From DASYRM01 sp036004405 (GTDB lineage Bacteria > Acidobacteriota > Vicinamibacteria > Vicinamibacterales > UBA2999), in NCBI GenBank assembly GCA_036004405.1, contig DASYRM010000187.1, positions 40,696 to 104,695 on the forward strand: DNA of 64,000 nucleotides, given 5' to 3'. Below, piece by piece: positions 34,405 through 42,114 of the stretch. The translations under genes were made by a program, and so were the position numbers. Each line of letters opens with the position of its first letter. The stretch's first letter is position 1. Below the pieces are notes generated by a model. It had not been told where the DNA came from, ran no database searches, and was given only the letters and a program-made list of their open reading frames with translations.

Positions 34405-34481
34405 AAACGCGCGAGTTTTCCCGGTCTGCTCGGATCGAAGCGCCCGGCAACGGGCTCGTCGACGCCCTGGCCCTAGGCGGC

Positions 34482-34988
34482 CTATTCAATCGTCGCCGTG
34501 CCGCTGCCCGATGCGTGCACGGTCGACGCGGACTCGCCGCCTTCACCGTCGAAGCGCTTGAAGTCGCCGGTGAAGGTGAACGCGATCGCGCCGCCGAAGA
34601 CGCGGCCGAACTTCACGGTCCCCTTCTCGACAGCGAGCAGCCCCTTCGACCCGACGAAGCACAGGTTGCGGTCGTCGCCGTCACGCGAGAACTCGAACAA
34701 CACTTCCTTCTCGCTCAACTCCACCGGCGAGTTCACGCTCCAGGCCGGATCGCCGCCGCCGATCACCTCCGGCAGGCAGGCCTCGTCGACATGCCGCCGC
34801 TGCAACCGTTCACGGTGCATCCCGAGCTTGACTCGTTCGATTTGAAGCGAAACAGCCGACACCTTCGCGTTGCACTCGACGGCCCTCGGTGCGATCATGA
34901 GCAGCCGCGGGCGAACGTGGACGTTAGGCTGCTGAATGACGTATGGCATTACTTGGCTGGCTGATTTCCTTGGCGGCGCGTGTCGCAC
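34482..34988 (-). CDS. Paralogue of the 36351 lipoprotein, N-terminus not conserved
   Basis: The open frame codes for 168 residues. The last 80 or so (VNSPVELSEKEVLFEFSRDG to ASGSGTATIE) are almost identical to those of the lipoprotein gene at 36351-36878. The DNA match covers about 250 bases with few differences. Upstream of that the two diverge sharply, though CLPEV and CVPGV suggest distant common origin. This copy has no visible signal peptide or lipobox; its first 50 residues look unrelated. It is either a decayed paralogue or a mosaic made by partial gene conversion. Function unknown. Confidence 0.5.
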   Translation of the reverse strand: MRHAPPRKSASQVMPYVIQQPNVHVRPRLLMIAPRAVECNAKVSAVSLQIERVKLGMHRERLQRRHVDEACLPEVIGGGDPAWSVNSPVELSEKEVLFEFSRDGDDRNLCFVGSKGLLAVEKGTVKFGRVFGGAIAFTFTGDFKRFDGEGGESASTVHASGSGTATIE

Positions 34989-35596
34989 TACGCCGCGAGT
35001 GGGCTCACTTGAGAGTCGAGCTCCTACATCTTCATACGCTTCATCTCTGTCACCCGTCTTCGACGCCTGCTATCGTCGCCCAGGCGCTTCTCATTACCGC
35101 CGAAGATCACAGATTTTTCAAGCATAGAGGCGTAGACCCTATCGCTGTTGGCAGGGCTGCGTGGAGAAGACTAGCGACCGACAAACGAGAGGGAGCCAGC
35201 ACTATCGAGATGCAATTGGTCAGGGTATTGACGGGGCGATTCGAACGCACTGCCAAGCGCAAACTGCGTGAGATTGGGTTGGCTACTTTAGTTCATTCAG
35301 CAGTCCCCAGAACTGACATTCCTGCTCTGTACCTTAGGGTGGCGTATTACGGAACCGGAATGACTGGCTTTACGGAAGCTTGCCGCCGGCTCGGCGTGCC
35401 GGCAGCTACTCTTTCGGTCCGTCAGGCGGCGAGTGTGATCGCGAGGCTAAAGTATCCGCAACCACTTGACGTCAGCGAGTCGGCGCAGGATAAAGTACGT
35501 CGCCGCACAGCCCATCTCGTACGACTTTACGATCGTCATGCGCTCCGAGGACTTCATCAGGGGCTCCGAACAGAACTGACTCATGCAGCCATTTAG
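34943..35596 (+). CDS. GT51 transglycosylase-domain protein of an accessory gene pair
   Basis: A 217-residue protein with peptidoglycan glycosyltransferase motifs: AEDHRFFKHRGVD (catalytic Glu54), GASTIEMQLVRVL (84-96, where normal enzymes have QLAKN), RKLRE (106-110) and ALYLRVAYYGTGMTGF. The N-terminus (MALLGWLISLAARVAL) is only weakly hydrophobic, so membrane anchoring is uncertain. It is shorter and lower in GC than mtgA at 12685. Its end overlaps the next gene by 14 bases. A cell-wall synthesis activity is predicted, but the altered motif 2 and the odd partner suggest a specialised or toxic role. Confidence 0.72.
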   Translation: MALLGWLISLAARVALRREWAHLRVELLHLHTLHLCHPSSTPAIVAQALLITAEDHRFFKHRGVDPIAVGRAAWRRLATDKREGASTIEMQLVRVLTGRFERTAKRKLREIGLATLVHSAVPRTDIPALYLRVAYYGTGMTGFTEACRRLGVPAATLSVRQAASVIARLKYPQPLDVSESAQDKVRRRTAHLVRLYDRHALRGLHQGLRTELTHAAI

Positions 35597-36242
35597 TGTT
35601 CACCCAGAATTGGGTGCGCTTCGAGATACGTACCCCGCCGCTGCAGAGCTCGCTCGAATATGCACTTCGGGGAGCACTCAGGTCCGAATGGCAGTGGCGC
35701 GTTTGTGGCTTTCTGAAGGTATCCCTTTCGCATTCCGCGCTAACCCGGCACTGTATGAGTACATGCGCACGTGGTTGGCATCTCGACTCGGAATCGACCC
35801 GAAGGAGATCACCGTCGTAGGGAGCGCCAGATTGGGCCAAGCGCTAGATCCGGGAAGGCTTGGCGCACCATTCTCAGATGCATCTGATCTCGACTTGACC
35901 ACTGTCTCGCCGTCGCTCTTCGAACGATTGGTCACCGACTTCAATGCATGGGCGATGGACTATGAGACGGGCACCGTTCACCCTGCGAACCAGAGAGAAC
36001 GCTACTTCTGGGATGAGAATCGCAGGCGAGGACACCAACTCATTGCCCGAGGCTTCATGGACTCAAGACTGGTTCCGCTGCGGGGGCGCTACGCTCTTGC
36101 TCAGTCGATTGGGCAGACCATGTACGTGTTGCGCGAGAAACTCATGGCGACCCCTGGGGCTCCTAAGGTCAGCAAGGCAGACATTCGCGCGTACAAGGAT
36201 TGGGGCGCTTACGCAAGGCAGATGGCGTTGAGCCTACGATGA
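35583..36242 (+). CDS. Nucleotidyltransferase-like protein, partner of the GT51 gene
   Basis: A 219-residue soluble protein. VVGSARLGQAL (78-88) followed by SDASDLDLTTV (98-108) has the shape of the nucleotidyltransferase fold: a GS.R.G strand-turn and then a D-x-D strand with Asp102 and Asp104. A third acidic residue is not obvious. The N-terminal 70 residues and the C-terminal 80 (KVSKADIRAYKDWGAYARQ) are not familiar. Low GC, overlap with the GT51 gene and an ATGA with a third short frame point to an imported operon. It could modify a nucleotide, protein or RNA; the call is tentative. Confidence 0.55.
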   Translation: MQPFSVHPELGALRDTYPAAAELARICTSGSTQVRMAVARLWLSEGIPFAFRANPALYEYMRTWLASRLGIDPKEITVVGSARLGQALDPGRLGAPFSDASDLDLTTVSPSLFERLVTDFNAWAMDYETGTVHPANQRERYFWDENRRRGHQLIARGFMDSRLVPLRGRYALAQSIGQTMYVLREKLMATPGAPKVSKADIRAYKDWGAYARQMALSLR

Positions 36243-36322
36243 AACGAGTTCTTCTGCTACCAACCGGCAGCCTTACTCCGCATACAGCAGATGGCGCCCC
36301 CGAAGGTGTGCACTGCGGTTGA
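36239..36322 (+). pseudogene. Cut-off third ORF of the GT51 unit
   Basis: Starts in an ATGA overlap with the nucleotidyltransferase-like gene and reads MKRVLLLPTGSLTPHTADGA before stopping after 27 codons. The opening looks like a genuine protein start with a hydrophobic first strand. It seems to be truncated where the segment meets the duplicated lipoprotein region. The original third gene cannot be identified from this much sequence. Confidence 0.35.
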
Positions 36323-36350
36323 TGCGAGGCCTGACGGACAAGCGAGCACG

Positions 36351-36878
36351 TTATCTGATGGTCGCCGTGCCGCTGCCAGACGCGTGCACGGTCGACTCGG
36401 ACTCGCCACCTTCACCGTCGAAGCGCTTGAAGTCGCCGGAGAACGTGAACGCGATGGCGCCGCCGAAGACGCGGCCGAACTTCACGGTCCCCTTCTCGAC
36501 ACCGAGCAGCCCCTTCGACCCGACGAAGCACAGGTTGCGGTCGTCGCCGTCACCCGAGAACTCGAACGGCACTTCCTTCTCGCTCAACTCCACCGGCGAG
36601 TTCACGCCCGATGGCAGATTGCCGTAGAGCGCCAGGCCGCTGCTCACGCCGGGCACACAATCCTCGTGCACGTGCCTGGCGTCGTCGCCCTCGATACGGA
36701 AGTAGCCGTCCTCACCCGGGTGATAGGCGAACTTCACGTCGCTCACCGCATAGGTCGTCCCCTCGACGGCCACCGTGGCTCGACTGCCGGGCTTTTCCTC
36801 CGCCTTGGCGGCGCCGCCGCACGCGGCAACCACAGGCAGAGTCGCCAGGACAGTGAGAATCAGCACCTTCTGCACCAT
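36351..36878 (-). CDS. Hypothetical lipoprotein with a duplicated C-terminal half
   Basis: A 175-residue protein. MVQKVLILTVLATLPVVAAC is a lipoprotein signal (Cys20). The mature part has regions such as EGTTYAVSDVKFAYHPGE and RNLCFVGSKGLLGVEKGT and ends in a Gly/Ser-rich strand (VHASGSGTATIR). Predicted structure is mostly beta, and two cysteines (HEDCVPG, RNLCFVG) could pair. I recognise no family. The last 80 residues are repeated at 34482-34735. The gene is divergent from the LysM/BON gene across about 100 bases. Confidence 0.72.
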   Translation of the reverse strand: MVQKVLILTVLATLPVVAACGGAAKAEEKPGSRATVAVEGTTYAVSDVKFAYHPGEDGYFRIEGDDARHVHEDCVPGVSSGLALYGNLPSGVNSPVELSEKEVPFEFSGDGDDRNLCFVGSKGLLGVEKGTVKFGRVFGGAIAFTFSGDFKRFDGEGGESESTVHASGSGTATIR

Positions 36879-36980
36879 GCCTGGTGTATCGGCGCCAGCT
36901 GAATCGCGCTGCGGGCGTTCCGGCGCGGAACGTGCACATACGTGCGGGGGCGGGAAGATCCAGAACGCAGGAGGTAGCTC

Positions 36981-37385
36981 GTGAGTCTCAAAGGAATGTA
37001 TCAGTGGGCGCTCAAGACCGCGGAAGGCAAGTTCCATGGCACGACGGATGAGCGCGACGGCAAGCTCTACTTCAACGGCACCGTGGCCACTGAAGCTGAA
37101 AAGAACCAGATTTGGGACGCCATCAAGACGATTCCGACGTGGCAGAAGGATGTCGTCGCCGACATCCGCGTCACCGGCGGACCGTCGAACGGAGGGAAGA
37201 CGACGGCGCCCGCGGCCGCACCGTCGAGCAAGACGTACACGGTGAAAAGCGGCGACACGCTGAGCCGTATCGCCAAGGACCATCTGGGCAACGCGGCGGA
37301 CTACATCAAGATCTTCAACCTCAACAAGGACCAGCTGAGCGATCCCGCTCTGATCGAGCCGGGGCAAGTGCTACGGCTTCCGTGA
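36981..37385 (+). CDS. BON and LysM domain protein (Kbp/YgaU-like)
   Basis: A 134-residue protein. Residues about 10-65 form a small BON-like domain (FHGTTDERDGKLYFNGTVA, then VVADIRVTGG). Residues 84-134 are a LysM domain (YTVKSGDTLSRIAKDHLGN up to IEPGQVLRLP). This is the layout of the potassium-binding stress protein Kbp (YgaU), although this copy has no secretion signal, like Kbp itself. The GTG start is supported by GGAGG with 6 bases spacing. It is followed after 24 bases by the GlsB-type stress gene. Confidence 0.85.
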   Translation: MSLKGMYQWALKTAEGKFHGTTDERDGKLYFNGTVATEAEKNQIWDAIKTIPTWQKDVVADIRVTGGPSNGGKTTAPAAAPSSKTYTVKSGDTLSRIAKDHLGNAADYIKIFNLNKDQLSDPALIEPGQVLRLP

Positions 37386-37409
37386 TCGGGACGCGCAAGA
37401 GGAGGAGTT

Positions 37410-37673
37410 ATGTTCGGCGTACTAGGCTGGATTCTGTTCGGTCTCGTGGTAGGCATCATCGCGAAGCTGTTGATGCCGGGGCGGGATCCCGGCGGCTTCA
37501 TTATCACTGCGCTGCTGGGTATGGCCGGCGCCGTGATCGGCGGGTTCATCGGACGCGCGGTGGGACTCTACGGACCAGGCGAACCGGCCGGGTTCCTGAT
37601 GTCCACGCTGGGCGCGGTGGTCCTGCTCTTCATTTACCACAAGCTGCGGCCGGCGCCGGCCCGCATCGTCTAG
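37410..37673 (+). CDS. GlsB/YeaQ/YmgE family stress membrane protein
   Basis: An 87-residue protein with three hydrophobic segments and the family pattern: MFGVLGWILFGLVVGIIAKL, then a polar PGRDPGG, then GMAGAVIGGFIGRAVG, ending with a third helix (FLMSTLGAVVLLFIYHKL). Members are small inner-membrane proteins induced by stress, formerly called transglycosylase-associated. GGAGGAG lies just upstream of the ATG. A strong hairpin follows the gene. Confidence 0.92.
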   Translation: MFGVLGWILFGLVVGIIAKLLMPGRDPGGFIITALLGMAGAVIGGFIGRAVGLYGPGEPAGFLMSTLGAVVLLFIYHKLRPAPARIV

Positions 37674-37687
37674 CGGCGTGAAACGGC

Positions 37688-37728
37688 GAAACGCCCGGAC
37701 ATGTCGGACGACGTGTCTCGGGCGTTTC
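37688..37728 (+). terminator. Hairpin terminator after the GlsB gene
   Basis: GAAACGCCCG (37688-37697) pairs perfectly with CGGGCGTTTC (37719-37728) across a 21-base loop. There is no clear T-tract after it. It begins 14 bases after the stop codon and is the strongest simple hairpin in this stretch. Confidence 0.6.
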
Positions 37729-37950
37729 AGTGCGTGAGCCTGTCACGCGTCCCGGCAAGAGCCAGGATTATGATGTTGCGGCTGAGCCTCGCGCTCCGGT
37801 CAGCGTAGTGCGGATGGTGCGTGCTGCCGGTGCGCCTTACGAGCCCGGTGGGACCTCCATGACAACCTCTCTCCTTCTCTGTGACCCTCACTTCCGAGTC
37901 ACGGCTGTCGATGCCTTAGGGATACGCCTCGAGCGCGCCTATGTCAAGCC
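37729..37950. other. Gene-free stretch
   Basis: Together with the neighbouring repeat this is the longest region without a convincing gene. Short open frames exist on both strands, but none has a ribosome-binding site, a domain or a signal peptide, and the base composition is not codon-like. Confidence 0.45.
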
Positions 37951-38033
37951 CAGCGAGGCTTCGCCCGAATCTACAAACATGGAGGCTCCACCTCGCTGGG
38001 ACAGTGCCTAATTGCCCGCCCTCCGGGCGGGCG
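37951..38033. repeat. Dispersed palindromic element B, copy 2
   Basis: CAGCGAGGCTTCGCC at one end pairs with CCACCTCGCTGG further on. Then come ACAGTGCC, TAATT and the perfect hairpin GCCCGCCCTCCGGGCGGGC (about 38014-38032). It ends about 25 bases from the 3' end of the minus-strand TIGR03435 gene, where it could act as a terminator. Confidence 0.75.
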
Positions 38034-38056
38034 GCAGCGAATCCCAAATGTCGCCG

Positions 38057-38929
38057 TCAATTCTCACTTGGCCGCTCGATGCGATCGATCACGAGCACAT
38101 CCACATCGCGTCGCCGCGGCTCGAGCTTCAGGCCCAGATCTTCCTGAATGGCGGTGAACAGCGGCGGACGATCCGACTGCGACAGCGCCGGCGGCGCGGC
38201 GCCACCGTTCAGGATCACCGGCTGATCCGGCATGAACGTGACGTCAAGATCGAACTCACCGGCCAATCCGGTGTCGTCCACCACCGGCCGCCGCGTGAGC
38301 TGCGTGAGCGCGTTGACGAAGTGCGCCATCGTCAAGCGGCGGCCCGACACCCAACCCGGAAACGAGATGTAGCCACACGTCGGCCCGAGCGGCTCCTGTG
38401 CCAGCACCGGCGTGAAGTCCGGACCCGGCCCCGGTGGCGGCGGTGGGGGCGGCGGCACGCCGGGCGGCGCCTGAATCGGCGCGCAGTCGGCGCCCGAACG
38501 CCGGAGACGCGGACCAAGCCGGCCGTCCCGATTCGCGAGCACGAGCGAGAACGCCGGCAGGTCACGCTTCTCGAGATGCGCGGCGAGCTGGAAGCGCTCC
38601 TTCAGCAGCGCCTGCAGCATGAGCCTGACGCTGGCGCGCGTGGCGTTTGCCCCCGCACGCGCGTCGATGGCGTAGAGGTCGCCCGACATCCACTGCGGCC
38701 CGCCCACGACCTGCAGATCCTGAAGCCCGTACGCGACCAGCACGAGCTGACGGGCGTTGGTGCCGGGCGAGGTGGCGCGACCGCCCGGCTGCAGCATCAA
38801 CCCCGGAAAGCTGAATGGCGCGTCGGGGCTGCGCTTGATCGATGCGACCTCGAACGCGGGAGCGCTCTGGCCCGACACGAAAGCCACGACCAGCAGGCAG
38901 CCAACGACACTGAAGACAAGTGGGCGCAC
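38057..38929 (-). CDS. TIGR03435 family secreted protein, second copy
   Basis: About 290 residues. A signal peptide from the GTG at 38929 (VRPLVFSVVGCLLVVAFVSG) is followed by FEVASIKRS, the family's opening signature. The end matches the copy at 11202 (LGLKLEPRRRDVDVLVID, then IERPSEN). In between is a proline run of eight (GVPPPPPPPPGPG) absent from the first copy. An alternative GTG at 38965 would start inside the upstream palindromic repeat, so I prefer the downstream one. Function unknown; expected in the envelope. Confidence 0.83.
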   Translation of the reverse strand: MRPLVFSVVGCLLVVAFVSGQSAPAFEVASIKRSPDAPFSFPGLMLQPGGRATSPGTNARQLVLVAYGLQDLQVVGGPQWMSGDLYAIDARAGANATRASVRLMLQALLKERFQLAAHLEKRDLPAFSLVLANRDGRLGPRLRRSGADCAPIQAPPGVPPPPPPPPGPGPDFTPVLAQEPLGPTCGYISFPGWVSGRRLTMAHFVNALTQLTRRPVVDDTGLAGEFDLDVTFMPDQPVILNGGAAPPALSQSDRPPLFTAIQEDLGLKLEPRRRDVDVLVIDRIERPSEN

Positions 38930-38972
38930 GCCTGATGAGACACCGCACGTGGCCAGCGGTTCCACGGGCCAC

Positions 38973-39075
38973 GGGCCGCCTGAAGGCGGCCCCCACTACG
39001 TAGACGGCCATGGGCCGCCTGAAGGCGGCCCCCACGTACGTAGGCCGCCACGGGCCGCCTGAAGGCGGCCCCTAC
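38973..39075. repeat. Palindromic repeat family A, cluster 3 with three units
   Basis: Three copies of GGCCGCCTGAAGGCGGCC, each followed by CCCAC or CCTAC, at about 30- to 40-base intervals. They are joined by spacers containing ACGTAG. All face the same direction. They fill the gap between the TIGR03435 and DUF1501 genes. Confidence 0.88.
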
Positions 39076-40331
39076 GACAGAATTCCCGGGTAGCCGCTGT
39101 TCTTGAAGCCCGGGAAGAGTGGGTCGGCGGGCGTGCCGAGGTGCCGCACGGCCACCTCCGCGAAAAGGCTCCGGAAGTCGGTGGTCACGGCGAGGTCGCG
39201 TCCTTCGTGCAGCTGCTCGCGTGCGAGCCCCGGCCATTTCCCGTAGACCTTGCCGCCCTGCGCGCCGCCGCCCACCACGAACATCGCGGTGGCGTGCCCG
39301 TGGTCGGTGCCACGGTTGCCGTTCTCGCGCACGGTCCGCCCGAACTCCGACATGGTGAGCACCATCACGTCGCGCATGCGGTCGCCGAGATCGCGATCGA
39401 GCGCCGCGAGCCCGTCGCCAAACTCCTTGAGCCGCGTGGCCAGCTGGCCGCGCTCGTTGCCCTGCGCGGCGTGCGTATCCCACCCGTTCACATCGGCAAA
39501 CGCCACCTCGAGGCCGACGTCGGCGCGAATCAGCTGCGCGATCTGCCGCAGGCTCTCGCCGAACTTTCCTCGTGGGTACATGGCGCCATTCGCGGGCTGG
39601 ATCTGCTGCGGCGCCGCGGCCTTCAGCATCTTCACGGCGTCGAAAGTCTCGCGGCCGGTGCCGTAGAGCAGGTCACGCACGCCGTGCTCGTAGAGCGACT
39701 CGAAGCCCTTGCTGGCGTTGAAGCCGCCGGCGAGCGCCGCCGCCTCGCGCACGTCGAACTCGGCCAGGCTGGTCATCGCCACCGCGCCGACGTCGCCGCG
39801 CAGCACGCGCGGCAGCGCGGGGCCGAGCGCCACCGCGCGGAATGGCGACGCCTGCGGCTCCGCCTGGGCGGCCAGCCCGCGCGCCAGCCAGCCGTCCTCG
39901 GTGCTCTTCACGCCGGGAGTCCCCGACTCCATGTAGTCCTGCGCGTCGAAGTGCGACCGCGTCGTGTCCGGCGAGCCCACGGCGTGCACCGCGGCCAGGC
40001 GCCGCTGGTCCCACAGCGGCTTCAAGCCCGAGAGCGACGGGTGCAGCCCGAAGAATCCGTCGAGATCGATGGCGCCCTCGGCCCCCGCGTCCGGCCGGCC
40101 GATGGCGATGCTGCCGCGCGCGCCGTAGTAGTCGCGGTCGCCGTGCGGCACCAGCATGCTCAGCCCATCCACCGCGCCGCGCTGGAAGATCACCACGAGC
40201 ACCTTCGATCGCGCCGCGCGCGCCTGTGCCAGCGCCGTGCGCACCACGAAGCGCGGCGCTGTCCCCAGCGCCACCAGCGCCAGCGCGCCGCCTTTGACGA
40301 ACGATCGCCGCGTGCACCGGTGCATCCTCAC
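39072..40331 (-). CDS. DUF1501 family protein with Tat signal
   Basis: A 419-residue protein. The N-terminus CTRRSFVKGGALALVALG carries a twin-arginine signal, so it is exported folded. Motifs typical of DUF1501, an alkaline-phosphatase/sulfatase-like fold, include VIFQRGAVDGLSML, DTRSHFDAQDYMESGT and VLTMSEFGRTVREN then GTDHGHA. Members are almost always encoded beside DUF1800 proteins, as here (ATGA overlap). Function is not established; a role in an exported complex with DUF1800 is assumed. Confidence 0.9.
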   Translation of the reverse strand: MRMHRCTRRSFVKGGALALVALGTAPRFVVRTALAQARAARSKVLVVIFQRGAVDGLSMLVPHGDRDYYGARGSIAIGRPDAGAEGAIDLDGFFGLHPSLSGLKPLWDQRRLAAVHAVGSPDTTRSHFDAQDYMESGTPGVKSTEDGWLARGLAAQAEPQASPFRAVALGPALPRVLRGDVGAVAMTSLAEFDVREAAALAGGFNASKGFESLYEHGVRDLLYGTGRETFDAVKMLKAAAPQQIQPANGAMYPRGKFGESLRQIAQLIRADVGLEVAFADVNGWDTHAAQGNERGQLATRLKEFGDGLAALDRDLGDRMRDVMVLTMSEFGRTVRENGNRGTDHGHATAMFVVGGGAQGGKVYGKWPGLAREQLHEGRDLAVTTDFRSLFAEVAVRHLGTPADPLFPGFKNSGYPGILS

Positions 40332-42004
40332 CTCCTCTGGAACTCGGGCGACCCGAGCACGAGCGCCGCGAGTTTCTCGACGTCCGTGTCGCTCGCCACG
40401 CGGTCGTCACCGGTCGTCCGCGTGATCTCCGGGCTCGCGAGCTGCGCCGTCAGCACGCCGCGTGTCTGCGGCGTAGCGGCGCCGTGCAGCACGGCCGTCA
40501 GCAGCGCATCGAGCACCTGCGCCGGCTGCGAACGATCCGCGGATCCCGTCAGGCCGTTGAGATCAACCGGCGCGCCGCGGAAGCGGTTGTGCGCGAGCAC
40601 CAGCGCAAAGTTCATCCGGCCGAGGAGCGCGCCCGTGTTCACCCACGACTCGGCGCGGTCGGGATATCCGGTGGGCGGCTGCGCCTCGTAGAGCGGCTGC
40701 CCCAGCCTGCCGACCTCTCGCGCCAGCTCGAGGCCACCGCCGGTGGGGAATCCGCCGCCCGCCCGGCCGCGCGCCATCTCGAGGCGGCCGTCGAGCGCGC
40801 GCACGGCGCTCACCACTACCTCGAACGGCGTCTTGATCTTGGCGCGATACGCCTCGCGCGACCAGAACTCGCGCGAGGTGACCAGCGCCGTCATCACCGC
40901 GCGAATGTCGCCGTCGGTCGAGCGGAACGTGGCCGCCATGCGGTCCACCAGCGCGGGCGGCGGCTCGTCGCTCACGAAGTGGCGCGCCAGCTTGGTGGAG
41001 ATGAAGCGCGCGGTCGAGGGATGGTGCACCAGGATGTCGATGACGCGTTCCCCGTCCTGCTCGCCGCCGCCGGCGGGAATCGTCTGCCCGAGCGCGTGCT
41101 TGCTGCCGGGGTCGTGGGCTCGCGCCCGGAACAGATAGGAGCCGCCTTCGCGTGGCCGATCGATCGTCCAGCCCGTGAAGCAGCGCGCCACCTCGGTGAC
41201 GTCCTGCTGCGTGTAGCCGCCGTCCACACCCAGCGTGTGGAGCTCCATCAGCTCGCGCGCGTAGTTTTCGTTGAGACCGGCGGTGCGGCCGGCATTGGGG
41301 CCGCGCGGCATCACGAGGTCCGCGCGCGTGCTCATCCAGTTGTCGAGATAGAAGAGCATCGCGGGATGCCGCGCCGTGGCCAGCACCAGATCGCGGAACT
41401 TGCCGAGCACGTGCGGCCTGATGGCCTCGCGCTCGTAGGCGGGCACCATCCAGCGCACGGCGCCCTTCTGGCTGAACACGTTGAAGTGGTTGAACCAGAA
41501 CGCCGCCATCACTTCTTCGAGCTGAGCGTCGCTGACCACTGCGCGCGTGACGGCCGCGGCCTGGAGCTGCGCGGTGATGGCGGGCGGACGGCGCCCCATG
41601 GGCATCTGCTCGCGCAGCTCGCGACGGGTGAGGTCGCCGCTGGCGATCTGCCGGCGCATCTCCTGCGTGGGCTGCGGGTAGTCGCGGACCAGCTGCGACG
41701 TCGCCGCATCGAGCACCGTGTAGCCGGCAAGCGCGGTCCGCACCGTGTCGGCGGGCAGGCGCTCCGGATGGAGCTGCTGCTCGAGGTAGGCGTCGAGCCC
41801 CATTTGCCGCACGCGGGCGACATCGGCGGGACGCGGCCCGTAGCCCAGCCGGTTGAGGGCGTGCAGAACGCGCTCGTCCTCGGTGAGCGGCGACGCCGGC
41901 AGCTTCAGGCCCGCAGACGGGGCCGCGGCGGCGCCCAGACCGGCCGCGACGACAACGGCAGTGATCAGCCCTGCACGCTTGCGCACGGTTGAGAGTGTAC
42001 CCAC
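40328..42004 (-). CDS. DUF1800 family protein
   Basis: A 558-residue protein with an N-terminal hydrophobic signal (AGLITAVVVAAGLGAAAA). The DUF1800 body includes ALNRLGYGPRPADVARVRQM and LDAYLEQQLHPERL at the start. In the middle are FWFNHFNVFSQKGAVRWMV, GLNENYARELMELHTLGVDG, YTQQDVTEVARCFTGWTI and LARHFVSDEPPPALVDRM. Its stop overlaps the DUF1501 ATG. Biochemical function is unknown. The pair is common in Acidobacteria, Planctomycetes and relatives. Confidence 0.9.
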   Translation of the reverse strand: MGTLSTVRKRAGLITAVVVAAGLGAAAAPSAGLKLPASPLTEDERVLHALNRLGYGPRPADVARVRQMGLDAYLEQQLHPERLPADTVRTALAGYTVLDAATSQLVRDYPQPTQEMRRQIASGDLTRRELREQMPMGRRPPAITAQLQAAAVTRAVVSDAQLEEVMAAFWFNHFNVFSQKGAVRWMVPAYEREAIRPHVLGKFRDLVLATARHPAMLFYLDNWMSTRADLVMPRGPNAGRTAGLNENYARELMELHTLGVDGGYTQQDVTEVARCFTGWTIDRPREGGSYLFRARAHDPGSKHALGQTIPAGGGEQDGERVIDILVHHPSTARFISTKLARHFVSDEPPPALVDRMAATFRSTDGDIRAVMTALVTSREFWSREAYRAKIKTPFEVVVSAVRALDGRLEMARGRAGGGFPTGGGLELAREVGRLGQPLYEAQPPTGYPDRAESWVNTGALLGRMNFALVLAHNRFRGAPVDLNGLTGSADRSQPAQVLDALLTAVLHGAATPQTRGVLTAQLASPEITRTTGDDRVASDTDVEKLAALVLGSPEFQRR

Positions 42005-42049
42005 ATAGCGTCAGACGGCGGGGTGGGCAAAAACGTTGATGTACCCCCC

Positions 42050-42072
42050 TTCTCCGCCCTCTCCGCCTCTTC
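42050..42072. repeat. Short CTCCGCCCT-type tandem repeat
   Basis: CTTCTCCGCCCTCTCCGCCT is the same 9-base unit that forms the arrays near 46205 and 47020. Here only two to three units are present, just upstream of the DUF1800 gene. Confidence 0.6.
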
Positions 42073-42114
42073 CGTACGAGCAGCTCCGTCAGTCGAAGCT
42101 GCTGCCGTCACTCC

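Noticed and set aside
34923..34929. GTTAGGC just before the GT51 gene, as in an integron attC right end
   Set aside because: No matching left box or imperfect palindrome could be found upstream, no second attC lies after the unit, and the 7-base core is expected by chance many times in 64 kb.
37730..38011. A 93-codon open frame on the plus strand
   Set aside because: No ribosome-binding site, no recognisable motif, and its end runs through a dispersed palindrome; it looks like chance.
38973..39075. Three evenly spaced identical repeats, like a short CRISPR array
   Set aside because: Each unit is a short hairpin of a family found singly elsewhere, the spacers are similar to each other, and no cas genes are present.
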